DNA of 64,000 bases from Neoceratodus forsteri (taxonomy: Eukaryota; Chordata; Ceratodontiformes; Ceratodontidae), in NCBI GenBank assembly GCA_016271365.2, contig CM057456.1:660947501-661011500 (forward strand). The letters run 5' to 3'. Shown in pieces: positions 1 through 10,924 of this stretch. Each line of letters starts with the position of its first letter. The stretch's first letter is position 1. Below the pieces are notes generated by a model, which made no database searches, had not been told where the DNA came from, and was given only the letters and a program-made list of their open reading frames with translations. The translations under genes and the position numbers were made by a program.

Positions 1-110
1 TCCAGGATCACATGCTAAGCATGTCCAGGTTGTTGGCAAGCCATGTGACTTGCAGCAGCCAGTCTGTGATGCTTGGGATCGAGAACTCCTTCTGCACACA
101 TCTCTGTGTC

Positions 111-112
<2 letters not shown>

Positions 113-191
<79 letters not shown>
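113..191. repeat. (CT)n-(CA)n compound microsatellite
   Basis: A run of CT dinucleotides passes directly into a run of CA dinucleotides with almost no interruption. An A-rich tract follows at about 230-245. Open frames across it encode only SLSL/HTHT or VCVC/RERE low-complexity peptides and are not genes. Confidence 0.97.
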
Positions 192-193
<2 letters not shown>

Positions 194-245
194 GAACTTG
201 GCCACTGAAAAGAGCTCCTTTTTATGTTCAAAAAAAAAAAAAGAA

Positions 246-720
246 AAGAATGACTTCCTCAGAAAAGTTTAGAAATCATCAGAGAAGTATGCATTATTCC
301 GGTTTGCTGATTCTCACTGCATTCAGCTGTAGTTTCAGACAGACAGACTGGAAAATCATTTTGTAGAAGGAGAGTGTGCACAGTGTGAGCCATCTTACTC
401 TGACAGCTGTAGGCTCTGCTGAACCAGCGGGCAGAGTCGGTGAATTCAGCAGATTGGGAAAAGGGGGGGAGGTGCGGGAGATTTGTGAAGGACTGAATGG
501 TCACTGATACTATGGAGAGGAAGACTGCAAGTGTCAGTAACAACTTGGAAACCAGAGGTCAAGTGGTCTTCCTTTTCCTCTATTAAATACTCATTCTCTG
601 ATGAGATGAGATCCAGCAGTGTTACAGTATTCCCAGTGGTTAAATTGAAAATGTAATGATAGGGGAACTCCATCTAGGTTTGTAGGGGGGAAGCTGCCAT
701 TTCCAGGTGGTAGAACTCTC
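246..720. other. unassigned non-coding DNA
   Basis: I see no coding frame with recognisable domains and no clear repeat. The last four bases (717-720, TCTC) are the left target duplication of the solo LTR that follows. Confidence 0.5.
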
Positions 721-2444
721 TGTAACCCCCTTACAAATGGGGGGGGGTTCCCAAAAGTCTTCCAGGAGCTTGTTGGGCGTTCCAAGTCTGGATGGTGTTC
801 GGCGTTTAAGCTGCTGTTAAATGGCACTGCAGCGAGTGCTTTTAGAGCTTCTGCGTACTATCCCTTTTAAGAGCTGCCTGCTAGCAGGCTCCAGTGACTG
901 TATAAGGGGGACTGTGTTTCCCTGCTCGAATCCTGCCTGAGCTGCGGTGGCATCGCTTCAATTTTACAGTTGCTGTAAACGCAAAGGGAACCCTCCTGAT
1001 AGATGTAACTGCTTGGTTACCATCGCTTAGAGTATTAGTGAAATTACAGTTTGTCTAACCTGCTTTCATTGCAGCTGGGACTTTGTGTGATTGGCCCCTC
1101 CATTTTGGACCTGGACTGTGTGAAGGGTCCAATAGGAACAAGGGGGGGGGTGCCTAAAATGGAATAAGTAGCAGCCAACCAGAATTAGGACTCTTAAGGG
1201 AGCCGGCTGACCAATGGGACACAGCTAGTAATTCTGGGACGCGAAGTCTGGATTATGGCGCCTTGTTTGCAGCAATAGGGGTAGCATCAGTGACTGGCAT
1301 CTGCAGCCCACCTATGGGATCGGGTAGCGCCTGAATTGTGAGGCTTGCCCTAACTGCCCAAGAGGCAGAGACGCTGTGGCTGTGAAGAGGAAGGAGCTCT
1401 GAGCTCCTGCGCTGTTGAGCGTTCACGCGGGAATCGCGTGTGGAAGGCCAGAAGTCGGCGGTTTCAAACGCCAGCAAGTGTCAGACTAAATCCACTAGTC
1501 AGCGGTTAGAGGAGGCTGTGCAAAAGCGCAGCTACCTACCAGGCTCACCCTGTAGAGGACTGGAGAATCTGCTTCAATCGCGCTCGGTCTGTCAGGACTA
1601 GTGAAGCTGCGTCGGTTTGGCCCGGTGTATGCAGTGAAAGCGATCGGGAGGTATACAGCAGCTGCCTGGTATGGTACCCCTCTGCCTTTCATATATATGT
1701 GTGGAGAAGTGTTTGAATTCCAGACTTGATCCTCTAAGGGTGTGAGAGCACTCTTCCTACTGGAGTCGTGAGTACTAAATCAGGGTAGCTCCCTGTCAAA
1801 TGCTCCTAGTGAGGGCAAGGTTTTCTGGCTTCTCTACTGGCTACATTAACTGAGCCTGCTGGCTCTATCTAATCTTCAGAGGGATCAAATGCTCGTTTCT
1901 GTGTCAGGGCCCCAACCAGCTGCATCGAGGGACTAGCCTTTATTGCCTGGGTATCCAGAGACAGTGACTTATAGGGTAGGCCTGTGCACAGTGCCCTAGG
2001 TAGCTACCTATATATTAGAATGGTAAGCTAATTAACCTGATTCTCTCCCCCCCCCCCCAATCCTTGTTATTTTCCCCCTAAATAAATCAGATTGATAGTT
2101 TTGCAAAAGTATACTGGCTAACTTGTGTGTTTATGGGGAACTACTGTACAGTGATTATTGTGTAACTGCATCTTACTTTTCAGGGGGTCCCTGGAGCAAG
2201 CTGACTGGTTCAAGCCTGGTGGTCAGTGTACACAGTGAGGGTACTGTGATTGATTTGTGTGGGCCACTAGTGGGAAGACAGGGGGGTCGCAGTGACCCAG
2301 AGGGCTGCGACCAAGTCATACCAGACTGACTCAACCCCGACCTCTGGGTGGAGGCACCCGCCATTGGATCCAGGCCCCTCAACCTGTTAGTGGCAAATCA
2401 GGCAGAGGTAGTAGCCCTTGGGATAGGGCCCCCTGGGGGTCACA
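721..2444 (+). mobile_element. solo LTR, copy 1 (1724 bp)
   Basis: The sequence starts TGTAACCCCC and ends GGGGGTCACA, so it has TG...CA ends inside a 10-bp terminal inverted repeat with one mismatch. The four bases before it (717-720) and after it (2445-2448) are both TCTC, a 4-bp target duplication. A second copy of the family lies at 9238-10888. An AATAAA polyadenylation signal sits at 2081-2086, and a TATA-like element at about 900. No internal retroviral or retrotransposon region is attached. The matching duplication around this single unit argues for LTR-LTR recombination that left a solo LTR. Strand is set by the AATAAA signal. The parent family is not identified; 4-bp duplications occur in Ty3/gypsy elements and some retroviruses. 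Confidence 0.85.
2081..2086 (+). promoter_or_regulatory. LTR polyadenylation signal (copy 1)
   Basis: AATAAA followed by TCAGATTG, conserved at the matching place in the other copy (10531-10536). It most likely sets the 3' end of LTR-initiated transcripts. Confidence 0.6.
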
Positions 2445-2448
2445 TCTC

Positions 2449-3190
2449 CATTAGTATTTAGTGGGGAAAGATGATAGAGGTAGAGTAAATCTACAATTTT
2501 TTTTTTTTTGAGAGGTGGTGGAATTTATTTCCTGTTGGCTCCTGCCCAATTTACTGGTTACTGCCAATGAAAAAGTGAACCAGTGAGTTAAAAAAAAACA
2601 AAAAAAAAAACACTTGAATCACTTCCTTTGGGAGTGTGTTCCTTAGGTTTACCACTCTGGATAGAAACAATACTTCCCCTCAGAAGTAACCCTAATAAGA
2701 GTCACTCATAGAGTGCATTAACGGCATCATTCTTCCTACATCAGGGGGTAGCTTAGGTACAGTATACAGCAGTTACCTTATTCAGGGTAAGTCAGGATCA
2801 TTGGAAATTTACGAGATCTGGAATTAATTATCCTGGAATCCAAGCTTGGTCTTTGTCATATAGGCCACAAATATGCTAAATTGATTACTAAGGAGTTGAA
2901 ATCTGTGATGACGTTAAATTCATCACAGAATTCAACATGGTAACTTCTGTCGATTCAGTTCACTATCCGGACGTAAGCAGTCTTCCACTGATCATGCTGA
3001 GTCGTTGGAGTAGACTTAAAGCTAGACTGTCTACCACCCAACCCTGTGGTCCTCTGTCTATGCCCCTTTTTGCTCTTTTCCTATCACCAGTGCTGTCCTG
3101 GGCCCAGCACTCAGTATCTGGTAGCACATAGACTCCTGCCAGGCCCTGCAGCATGTGTTTTATTATTATTTTTTTTTAATTATTTCATTT
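2449..3190. other. unassigned non-coding DNA
   Basis: It holds short homopolymer runs (T at 2499-2510, A near 2590-2610) and T-rich DNA near 3160-3180. No domain-bearing frame, tandem array or element boundary is visible. The 5' leader of CR1-A probably begins near the right edge. Confidence 0.5.
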
Positions 3191-3514
3191 GTTAACAGGG
3201 TGGCACCTAAGAGCATTAGCTGCCCATTTCCAAGGGGGGCCCAGAGATGTAAACAAGAGCAGTAATACAGAATAAATATGAAGTACATCCATGGCAAGAG
3301 TAGCTCTCCATTCCTCCCAGCTGCTGGAGGTCTGACTCTGAGCAAGTAAGGAGACTACTGAGAAATATAGGAACTCCTTGTCTTAGAACAGGAAGATCAG
3401 GAGATAAAAGGGCACAGAGGCAGTAAGTAAGTATGGAGAGAAAAAAAAAAGAAAGAAACAAACAGAGGAAAGAGTCAGTATTCCAAATAACAGTTAGGGG
3501 GCCAGAAAAAAGAC

Positions 3515-4394
3515 ATGATGGGAGTGGTGCAGTGCAGTGGCTGTGGAGCAGCAGTCTTCCGGGAGATGTTTTGGAGGATGCAGTGTTGTTCCATCTGCAG
3601 AAACCTCTCTGGGCTGAGGGAGGAGGTTGCTCATCTCCAGGCTGAATTGGCCAGGATTTGTGGGACCTCCTCTCCCACCCAGGGACCACCAGGGTCACTG
3701 CCGTTGCCTCAGAGGTTGCCAAGAAAGAGGAGTGGTTGGACCACAGTGGGCTCAGGGAGGGTGAGGGTGGTGGAACAGAGGCTCATTCCTCCAGTTGTAC
3801 CTCTCCACAATTTCTATGCCGTTCTGGAAAAGTGGGTTCCTCTATGGAGGCACCCACAGTGGAGACAAGGAGGATGCTGGGAACCTCCACAAGGAGACCC
3901 AAGGAGGGTGGCATGGGACCCCACAGGGAAGAACAACTCCTGGTGGGGACTCCATTGTTAGGAAGGTAGAACTGGGGGAGGAAGGGGAGAGGGAGGTAAG
4001 GTGCCTGCCTGGCGCCATGGCTTGGAGAGACAGGGAGCGAATCCTCAGGATCACAGGAGCAGCTGCACAGGGGAGGGAGCTGGATGTCATTGTCCACCTA
4101 GGGACAAATGACCTGGCTAAGAAAGGGATCAGAGCAGTGCAAGAAGCATTTGTGGAGCTGGGGAGGGGCCTTAGACAAATAGCACACACGGTAACCTTCT
4201 CGGAGGTGCTGCCTGTCTATGGCACGGGTGAGGCTAGGGTGCTCCACACCATGGGATTCAATCAGTGGTTGAAAAACTGGTGCAGAGCTCAGGGATTTGG
4301 CTTCATTGGAGACTGGGGGTCCACCTGGAGGGATGCAGACCTATACTGGCATGGTAGTCTGCATCTGTCAGGAGGGAACCACGATCCTAGGTGA
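3515..4394 (+). pseudogene. CR1-A ORF1: zinc-ribbon-like plus esterase domain
   Basis: The N-terminal part has C7-x2-C10-x14-C25-x2-C28 followed by a short coiled-coil-like stretch (LREEVAHLQAEL). The same cysteine spacing occurs in CR1-B at 55543. After a frameshift near 3790-3800 the C-terminal part shows SGNH-hydrolase blocks: GDSIVR, then VHLGTNDLA, then LHLSGG near the end. The usual D-x-x-H of the last block is reduced to GSLHLS, so a catalytic Asp appears lost. In CR1 elements ORF1p is an RNA-binding chaperone-like protein and the esterase domain is a known variant. Frames differ between the two halves, so it is a pseudogene. Confidence 0.8.
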
Positions 4395-4510
4395 TAGGTT
4401 TAAATACTTAATTGACAAGTATTTAAACTAGCCAAGGGAGGCACTGGAAAGGAGCAGAAACCCCCAAAAAAAATATCAGGGTACTAAGTGAGGTAGACAC
4501 CAACATAGAG

Positions 4511-5215
4511 ATGTCAATAGGGAGAAGCGCAGGGGTAAAGGGAAAAAGTGACAAATGCAGTAAGGACAGGGATGGGGCAAAAAGGGGTAAGGCCATCAAG
4601 AAATGGAGGGTAATGAGTACCAACGCCCGTAGTCTGGGCAACAAGCTCCCTGAACTGGTGGCCTTGATGGAAGAGGGATGCCTGGATATTGTGGCAGTCA
4701 CAGAAACATGGTACACAGAGAACCATGACTGGGATGTTAACATACCAGGGTATACAACCTACAGGAGAGACAGGGGGAGGCGGGGGAAGTAGCTTTCTAT
4801 GTAAGGGAAGGGATAAAAGCAACTGAACAGAAAAGTAAACAGGGAGGAGAGGAGGCACTGTGGGTCACCTTAGAGACTGGAAATAGCACCACAATCTGCA
4901 CAGGGGTAGTATATAGACCCCATGTCAGGGGAAGGGAATGGACAAGGATATGATAGAAGGCATACTTAGGATGGCAGAGAAAGAGGAGATACTGTTGATG
5001 GGGGACCTTAACATGCCAGATGTTAACTGGAGCACCTTTCGGCAGCCACATTCAAAAGCAGGGCCATTCTTGATGCCCTTCAGGTGGCATGCCTCAAACA
5101 GCTAGTTTTGGAACCCACTGTGAGGGAGCAATCTTAGACCTCAGTACACTCAAATGGGGACAGTGAGGATCTCAGATCTAGAAGTGGGTAGCCATTTGGG
5201 AACAAGTGACCACCA
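4511..5215 (+). pseudogene. CR1-A ORF2 endonuclease region
   Basis: An APE-type endonuclease is recognisable from NARSLGNKLPEL, the catalytic-glutamate block VAVTETWY, then GDLNMPDVNW near 5000-5030 and GTSDHQTVW near 5200-5225. These are spread over different frames with stops at about 4790 and later. In intact CR1 this domain nicks target DNA to prime reverse transcription. It lies just upstream of the reverse transcriptase of the same element. Frameshifts make it non-functional. Confidence 0.8.
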
Positions 5216-5221
5216 AACAGT

Positions 5222-7310
5222 GTGGTTCATGATAAACTCTGCTACAAGTCAAGATATAAAAGTGAGGATTCTGGACTTCAGGAGGCTGACTTTGGCAAGA
5301 TGGGAGAGTGCCTTAGAAAAGCACTAGCAAACAGGCTAGAAGGAGGGGTGGAGCAACAATGGGCAAATATCAAAACTGCCATCACAGAGGCAACAAGCCT
5401 TTGTGTGAAGCAAATAAACAAATCAAAACATAAGAAAAAGCCACTATGGTTCTCAAAAGAGGTGGCATTGAAGGTTAGGGAGAAAAAGATAGCATTTAGG
5501 AAGTATAAGGACACACAGAAGGAGCAGGACAGAGAACTGTACCAGTAAAGGCAGAAGGAAGCAGGGAGGGTAGTCAGAATAGCAAAGGCACAAACTGAGA
5601 AAAAGATAGCTAATTCGGTTAAGAAGGGGGATAAAACCTTTTTATAGGTATATCAGGGAGTGTAGAAAGACAAAGGGAGGGATAGTGAGGCTGAATAGAA
5701 TGGATGGTGGGTGGGCAGAGAGTGGCAGTGATAAAGCAGGGATACTGAATGAATACTTCTGTTCAGTATTCACAAAAGAGGAAGGGGGGAGGTGCCTAAT
5801 CCAATTAACAGAAGCACTCTGGAGAGGGGGGGTCGATCCCAGCCCTTTCACAGAAGAAAGGGTTCTGAAAGAACTCCTAAAACTGAAGGTGTGCAAAGCA
5901 ATGGGGCCAGATGGAATTCACCCCAGAATTCTAAAAGAATTAATCAGAGAACTAGTGACACCACTGACTATGCTTTTTAACAAATCATGGGAGGATGGTG
6001 TGGTACCTGAGGACTGGAAGAAGGCGGATGTGATTCCCCTTCACAAAAGTGGGACCAAGACGGAGGCAGGAAACTGCAGACCTGTCAGTTTGACCTCTGT
6101 GGTAGGGAAAGTGATGGAATCACTTATGAAGGAAAGAAGTGTTGAGTACCTAGAGGCCAGTGGGGCACAGGACCCGAAGGCAGCATGGGTTCACAGCAGG
6201 AAGGTCATGTCAGACGAATCTAATTGATTTCTTTGACTGGGTGACCAAAGTAGTAGACCAGGGAGGGGCTGTGGATATGGCCTACCTGGACTTTAGCAAG
6301 GCATTTGACACAGTCCCACACAAAAGATTAGTAGTCAAATTAACCAGCCTGGGAGTGGGTCCCAAGGTGGTAGCCTGGGTAAAACATTGGCTGAGCAACA
6401 CGACACAGAAGGTAATTGTAAATGGAGTCCACTCTGAAGAAAGAGGGGTTACTAGTGGGGTACCGCAGGGTTCAGTACTGGGTCCAGACCTTTTTAATGT
6501 CTTTATAAGTGACATTGCAGATGGACTGGAAGGAAAAGTATGCCTCTTTGCAGCTGACACAAAGATCTGCAACAAGGTTGATCAACAAGGAGGCGTGGAA
6601 AGGATGAGAAGGGACTTGGCGAGGTTGGAGGAATGGTCGGAAGTATGGCAGCTTGGATTCAATGCAAAGAAGTGCAAAGTAATGCACCTGGAAACAAAAA
6701 CCCAGGGAAGATTACACAATTGGGGGGTGTGTAACAACAACAAAATGGAAAGAGACCTAGGGTAATCATATCAGATGACCTTAAAGTTGGCAAGCAATGC
6801 GAGAAGAAGCGGTAGGGAGGGCTGGGGATACTGGGATGTATAGGGAGAGGTATCGTCAGCAGAAAACAGAAGTTGTTATCCCCTGTACAGACAGTTGGTG
6901 AGACCCGTCTGAGTACTGCATCCAGTTCTGGAACCCCATCTCGCAAGGATATAGACAGGATGGAGGCAGTGCAGAGGAGCAACTAAAATGGTGCAGGGTC
7001 TGCAAGAGAAGCCATCAGAGGAGAGACTAAAGGAGCTTAATATGTATACCCTTGAGGAAAGCGGGGGGGGGACATGATAGAAACGTTTAAGTACCTCAGT
7101 GGAATCAACAAAGTCCAAGAGGGTAGCATCTTTCAGAAAAAGAGATGTGCAAGAACAAGGGGATACAATTTGAAGATGGGGGCGGCTCAGGGGCAATGTG
7201 GGGAGTATTTTTTCACAGTGAGGGTGGTAGACGCATGGAACAGCCTTCCTGAGGAGGTTGTGGGGTCTAAAACTGGGAGAATTCAAGAATGCGTGGGACA
7301 GACATAAGGC
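5222..7310 (+). pseudogene. CR1-A ORF2 reverse transcriptase and C-terminal region
   Basis: Reverse transcriptase blocks appear in order: KAMGPDGIHPRIL, NCRPVSLTSVVGK, HGFTAGRSCQTNL, YLDFSKAFDTVPH, SGVPQGSVLGP and LFAADTKI. The last block should read FADD. Here the first catalytic aspartate is alanine (about 6550-6560), so the copy is catalytically dead even apart from its frameshifts near 6200 and 6765. The C-terminal region conserved in CR1, with the ETFKYL block, can be followed to about 7310 in mixed frames. Confidence 0.85.
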
Positions 7311-7447
7311 AATTTTTGTGGGGGGTAGGAAGAAACCGACTGTTGGTTAAATAGGATCTGCAGCTTATCCTCTAGGTAGGGAAATGGGCAGACTAGGTGG
7401 GTCAAGCAGTCCTTATCTGCCGTCAAAGTCTATGTTTCTATGTACAC

Positions 7448-8400
7448 AGTAATCGGGTGACATTACACTTGGTGCTTCAAACAGCTCAGAGCTGTGCTTC
7501 ACCGTTGCAGGGTCGGTGCTCAGGGTAAGAGAGGACAGCCAGCCCCACATGCAAACAGCCAATCCCAGGAAAATACCGAACATTTTCTGTGCTGATATTT
7601 AAAAAAGGAATCTGAAAATCCAAAACTGCTGTTGCAAAATTCAGCTTTATTTAAAGCTTCAGGAGGTGAGATGTTAATAGGGAATTTACAACAGACTCAA
7701 AAAGATGCTGTGATTCTAGGGTACAACCCCATAACCAGTGTTCCTTTGCTCTGGCCCTAGCACCAGCGCTCTCTGAGAATTTGTCAGGGGACATTACACT
7801 TGTGCACAGACAAGTCCAAACAGTATTTTTCTAACACTATTTAAATATGGACCACAAATATGCAGTCCCTTAGTGTGGGCTGTCCAGATTTTTATGATGC
7901 CCATCACCTGCAGGGCTAGTTGCAGATGCAGTGTTGTGCAGTGCGAGTTACACCAGCTGCCAGAGACGGAGTCCAGGACACAGGACTACCTTAGCAGAAA
8001 GGTCTGCACAGCTACATCCCTGGGCATTTGCCAGGCTAGATTTGTGGCTTTGATGGCATGGTATAGACATGAGCACTTACAGTGACTGTCCTGCTCCTGT
8101 ACAAGAGTCCGTCAAATCTACTGGAGGTCTGAGATCTGTGGTTAATAATGCCTAAGCAGCAGATTGCCCTGGATGCAGCTGGTGTATCGGCCTGTGTGGT
8201 GGCATCAGCCCTTCCACAGCTTTTATGGTTGCAGGTTTCTTCATCCAAGAAATCCAGCAGTGGGTGACAGACCTGCTGTTTACAGAGATGGATCAGTTTG
8301 GGACAGGTCGAGGACCACGTTGCATGCAGTCGGAAAGTCATGACACTCACTTTCATATCAATTAAGGGAGTCCACACAAACTGAATAGACTTCCTTTTGT
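7448..8400. other. unassigned non-coding DNA
   Basis: No domain-bearing frame. A short phrase (GACATTACACTTG) occurs twice, near 7458 and 7790, possibly marking an old duplicated repeat. Confidence 0.45.
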
Positions 8401-8403
8401 TGT

Positions 8404-8762
8404 AGGTTTGTCGTGATCTATCTGGACTTCAGAAAAGCCTTCAGCATCGTCCCTCGTAAAAGACTGATAAACAAACTACATTACCTAGAAGTGGATCCTA
8501 AAATAGTACTATGGGTAGAGAACTGGCTTACTGGCAGGAGTCAGAGGGTGGTGGTAAATTGGGAGCACCTTGGGGAGAGGTAGAGGTAGCAAGCGGGGTG
8601 CCTCAAGGGGTCAGTGTTGGGGCTGGTCCTCTTCAATGTCTATATTGGGGACATTGTAGAGGGGCTGGAGGGGAAGTTGCGCCTATTCGCGGATGACACG
8701 AAGGTTTGTAATAGGATGGATATGTTGAGGTCAGGGTTGAAAAGATGAGGGAGGACCTTTAA
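8404..8762 (+). pseudogene. CR1 reverse transcriptase fragment
   Basis: Translation in mixed frames gives IYLDFRKAFSIVPRKRL, LWVENWLTGRSQRVVVN and LRLFADDTKVCN. These are the middle blocks of a CR1 reverse transcriptase, including an intact FADD. Sequence upstream and downstream is missing, and the copy has a frameshift near 8580-8600. A CR1-type 3' end lies 350 bp further on and could belong to the same copy, split by an insertion. Confidence 0.8.
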
Positions 8763-9104
8763 AGTGATTTAGTCACATTACGCAAATGCCTGTTTCACAT
8801 AGTATGCCATTGCCACCCTGCTTCAGATGTTGAATCTGCAGTTTGCTTTGTAAAAAAAAAAAAAAAGGTCTGTCGTAGACATTTTTTTGTATGTTTATGC
8901 TTCTGCCTACCTTCCAGTTTTCTGTGTGCGGCCACACCCCCAGAATGATGTCATGCAAGGGAACTGTCAATGTTTTACATAGTGACAAGGAATTCTGGGT
9001 AAATTATGAAGTTGACTTAAATGCTCATTATTCAGAGGTGCACTCACTTATTTTGTTAATGGGGATGGCAGGATAGCACCTAATATGTAGACATACAACC
9101 GAGT

Positions 9105-9195
9105 TCTGGAGAAGCTTGAAGGAGCTAAGTACATGCGCACATGGACAGACTAGGTGGGCCGTAGGCCCTTTTTCGCTATGAACATCTATGTGTGT
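9105..9195 (+). mobile_element. CR1-type LINE 3' end
   Basis: The phrase GGACAGACTAGGTGGGCC followed by a short spacer and ATCTATG/GTATGTG octamer-like steps closely matches the 3' end of CR1-A (7385-7445). It is an A/T-rich 3' tail without coding sequence. AAATAAAT repeats follow to 9230. Confidence 0.6.
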
Positions 9196-9237
9196 AAGTA
9201 TGTGTACGTATAAATAAAATAAATAAATTAATATATA

Positions 9238-10888
9238 TGTAACCCCCTTGCAAATGGGGGTTCCTAAAAGCTTCCTCGGAGCTTGGGTAAATGCTCCGTG
9301 CCTGGTTGGAGTTCGGCATTAAAGCCGTTCAAATGGGAAGCCAGTGAGCGCTTTAAAAGGCCTCCGTATACTGTCTCTTTAAGGGCTGCTTTGGGTGCAG
9401 TCATGATTGATCAGGGAGTGGGTTTGAGTGTTGCTATGCTCGAATCCCGCCCGGGCTGCAGAGTAAATGCTCCCTTTCTGCCGTCGCTAGTGGTGCTAAG
9501 GGAGCTCAGAAGGGGGATGTGAATGTTTACCTAAAATACTGTAATATAATAATGATAATGTAGTTGTTCTAACGTGCCTTGCTTTGCAGCACAGATGGTT
9601 TCGATTGCCTCCTCCATTTTGGTCGAGAACTATTGAATTGGACCAATCAGTACCTTGGGACCCCACAGAGCTGGCTGACCAATAGAGGAACTGTTTGTAA
9701 TTGGAAAAGGCATTATGGGCTATGGTGCTTTTTTCGCACCACTGAGAGCCGGAGGAAGTGACTGGCATGTGCAGCCAGCCAATGACAGCGGTAGCGCCCG
9801 ATCTGAAAGGAGGTGCTCAGTGCTGCCAAGGGCAGATGCGTTGTGGCTGGTGAGGAGTGAGGAGCTTCTGTGCTTCTGCGCTGGGAAGTGTTCACGCGGG
9901 AAGCGCGTGAAGGCCTAAGGTGGCCATTTTTCTCTGCGAGCGAGTTCACTCTAAAATCCGCCGGCGGACGGTCAGAGGAGGCTGTGCCCTGTACAGCTAC
10001 CCACCAGGCTCGACCTGTAGGAGGACTGGAGAGAATTGCTGAATCGCGCTCGGTCCAAAGGAAAAGTGGAAGCTGCCATTGCAGTATCTCAGTGGCTGTG
10101 AGTTTGTGGGAGCCTTGGAAGCAGCTGCCTGGTGTGGTGCCCCTCTGTTGCTGTTTGCCATATAAATGTGTGAGAAGGCTGGTGAAGTTAGGCTCCATCC
10201 TGGTAGCGTTGAAGGAATCGTTATTTGCTGGGGTTGTGAGTACTGATTCAGGGTAGCTCCCTGCAGAGTGTTTACACAGTGGTTTCAGTGCATTATTGTA
10301 TTGCTGACCGCCTAATTAAACTTTCCTCCTATTCTGACCAGTTCAAGACTATAATGTTTATCTGTGTTAATGGCCCCAACCAGCTGCCACGTTTGGACTA
10401 GCCGTTACGGCTTGGGTACCCAGGGACAGTAAAATTGTAGGGTAGGCCTGTGCACAGAGCCTTGGGTATGTAGGAATAGTGTAAGCCAATCAACTTGATT
10501 TTCCCCCTTTACCTTGTTATCTGCCCTGCTAATAAATCAGATTGCTGTGTTATAACTACACCCTGGCTGGTTTGTACTCTTCAGATGAGCTGCTACATGG
10601 TGACTGTGATATAACTGCACCTTACTTTACAGGGGTTCCCCGGAGTGAGCTGGAATATATTATCCGAGGGGTAAGTGTACTGGTGAACAGAATTGTTGGC
10701 ACCCAGTGTGAGTCACTAATGGGGAATGAAGGGGGTTGCAATGTGGGGCTGTAACGAGAATAGTCTTAATTGTGCTAACCTCGACCTCTGGGTGGAGGCA
10801 CCCGCTCAACGGATCTGGGCCCTCACCCTGCCTCTGTGGGGGCAGACAGGGGTAGTAGCCCTAAGGGTAGCGCCCTCTGGGGGTTACA
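9238..10888 (+). mobile_element. solo LTR, copy 2 (1651 bp)
   Basis: This is the second member of the family seen at 721-2444, with the same order of blocks throughout and the same AATAAATCAGATTG signal (10531). It starts TGTAACCCCC and ends GGGGGTTACA, a perfect 10-bp terminal inverted repeat. Flanks are TATA on both sides (9234-9237 and 10889-10892), a 4-bp target duplication, although the left flank is itself a TA-rich run. The outer flanks of the two copies do not match each other (TCTC versus TATA), so they are two independent solo LTRs and not the ends of one provirus. Confidence 0.83.
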
Positions 10889-10896
10889 TATATATT

Positions 10897-10920
10897 ATGG
10901 TAGCACAGTAGTGCTACCAT
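10897..10920. repeat. 24-bp perfect palindrome
   Basis: ATGGTAGCAC and its exact reverse complement GTGCTACCAT are separated by AGTA. It lies just outside solo LTR copy 2 and at the edge of the following repeat block, so it may mark that block's end. Confidence 0.7.
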
Positions 10921-10924
10921 AGTT

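Larger units (their letters stand above)
3195..7447 (+). mobile_element. CR1 LINE, near full-length but decayed (CR1-A)
   Basis: In order it carries an ORF1 with a zinc-ribbon-like N-terminus and an SGNH esterase domain, then an ORF2 with apurinic-type endonuclease and reverse transcriptase. It ends in a CR1-type 3' tail with the octamer TCTATGTT repeated at 7430-7445. The length (about 4.25 kb) is close to a complete CR1. Both ORFs are broken by frameshifts and stops. The 5' limit is approximate because the untranslated leader has no clear boundary; the 3' limit is firm. CR1 elements usually lack long target duplications and I could not find one. Confidence 0.88.

Noticed and set aside
8..272. 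Frames with SLSL/HTHT and VCVC/RERE runs
   Set aside because: Translations of a dinucleotide microsatellite.
3216..3722. Minus-strand 168-codon frame
   Set aside because: Antisense to the CR1-A leader and ORF1; no domain.
721..10888. One 10-kb provirus with LTRs at 721 and 9238
   Set aside because: Each LTR has its own 4-bp duplication (TCTC and TATA), the outer flanks do not match, and the interior is CR1 and unassigned DNA.
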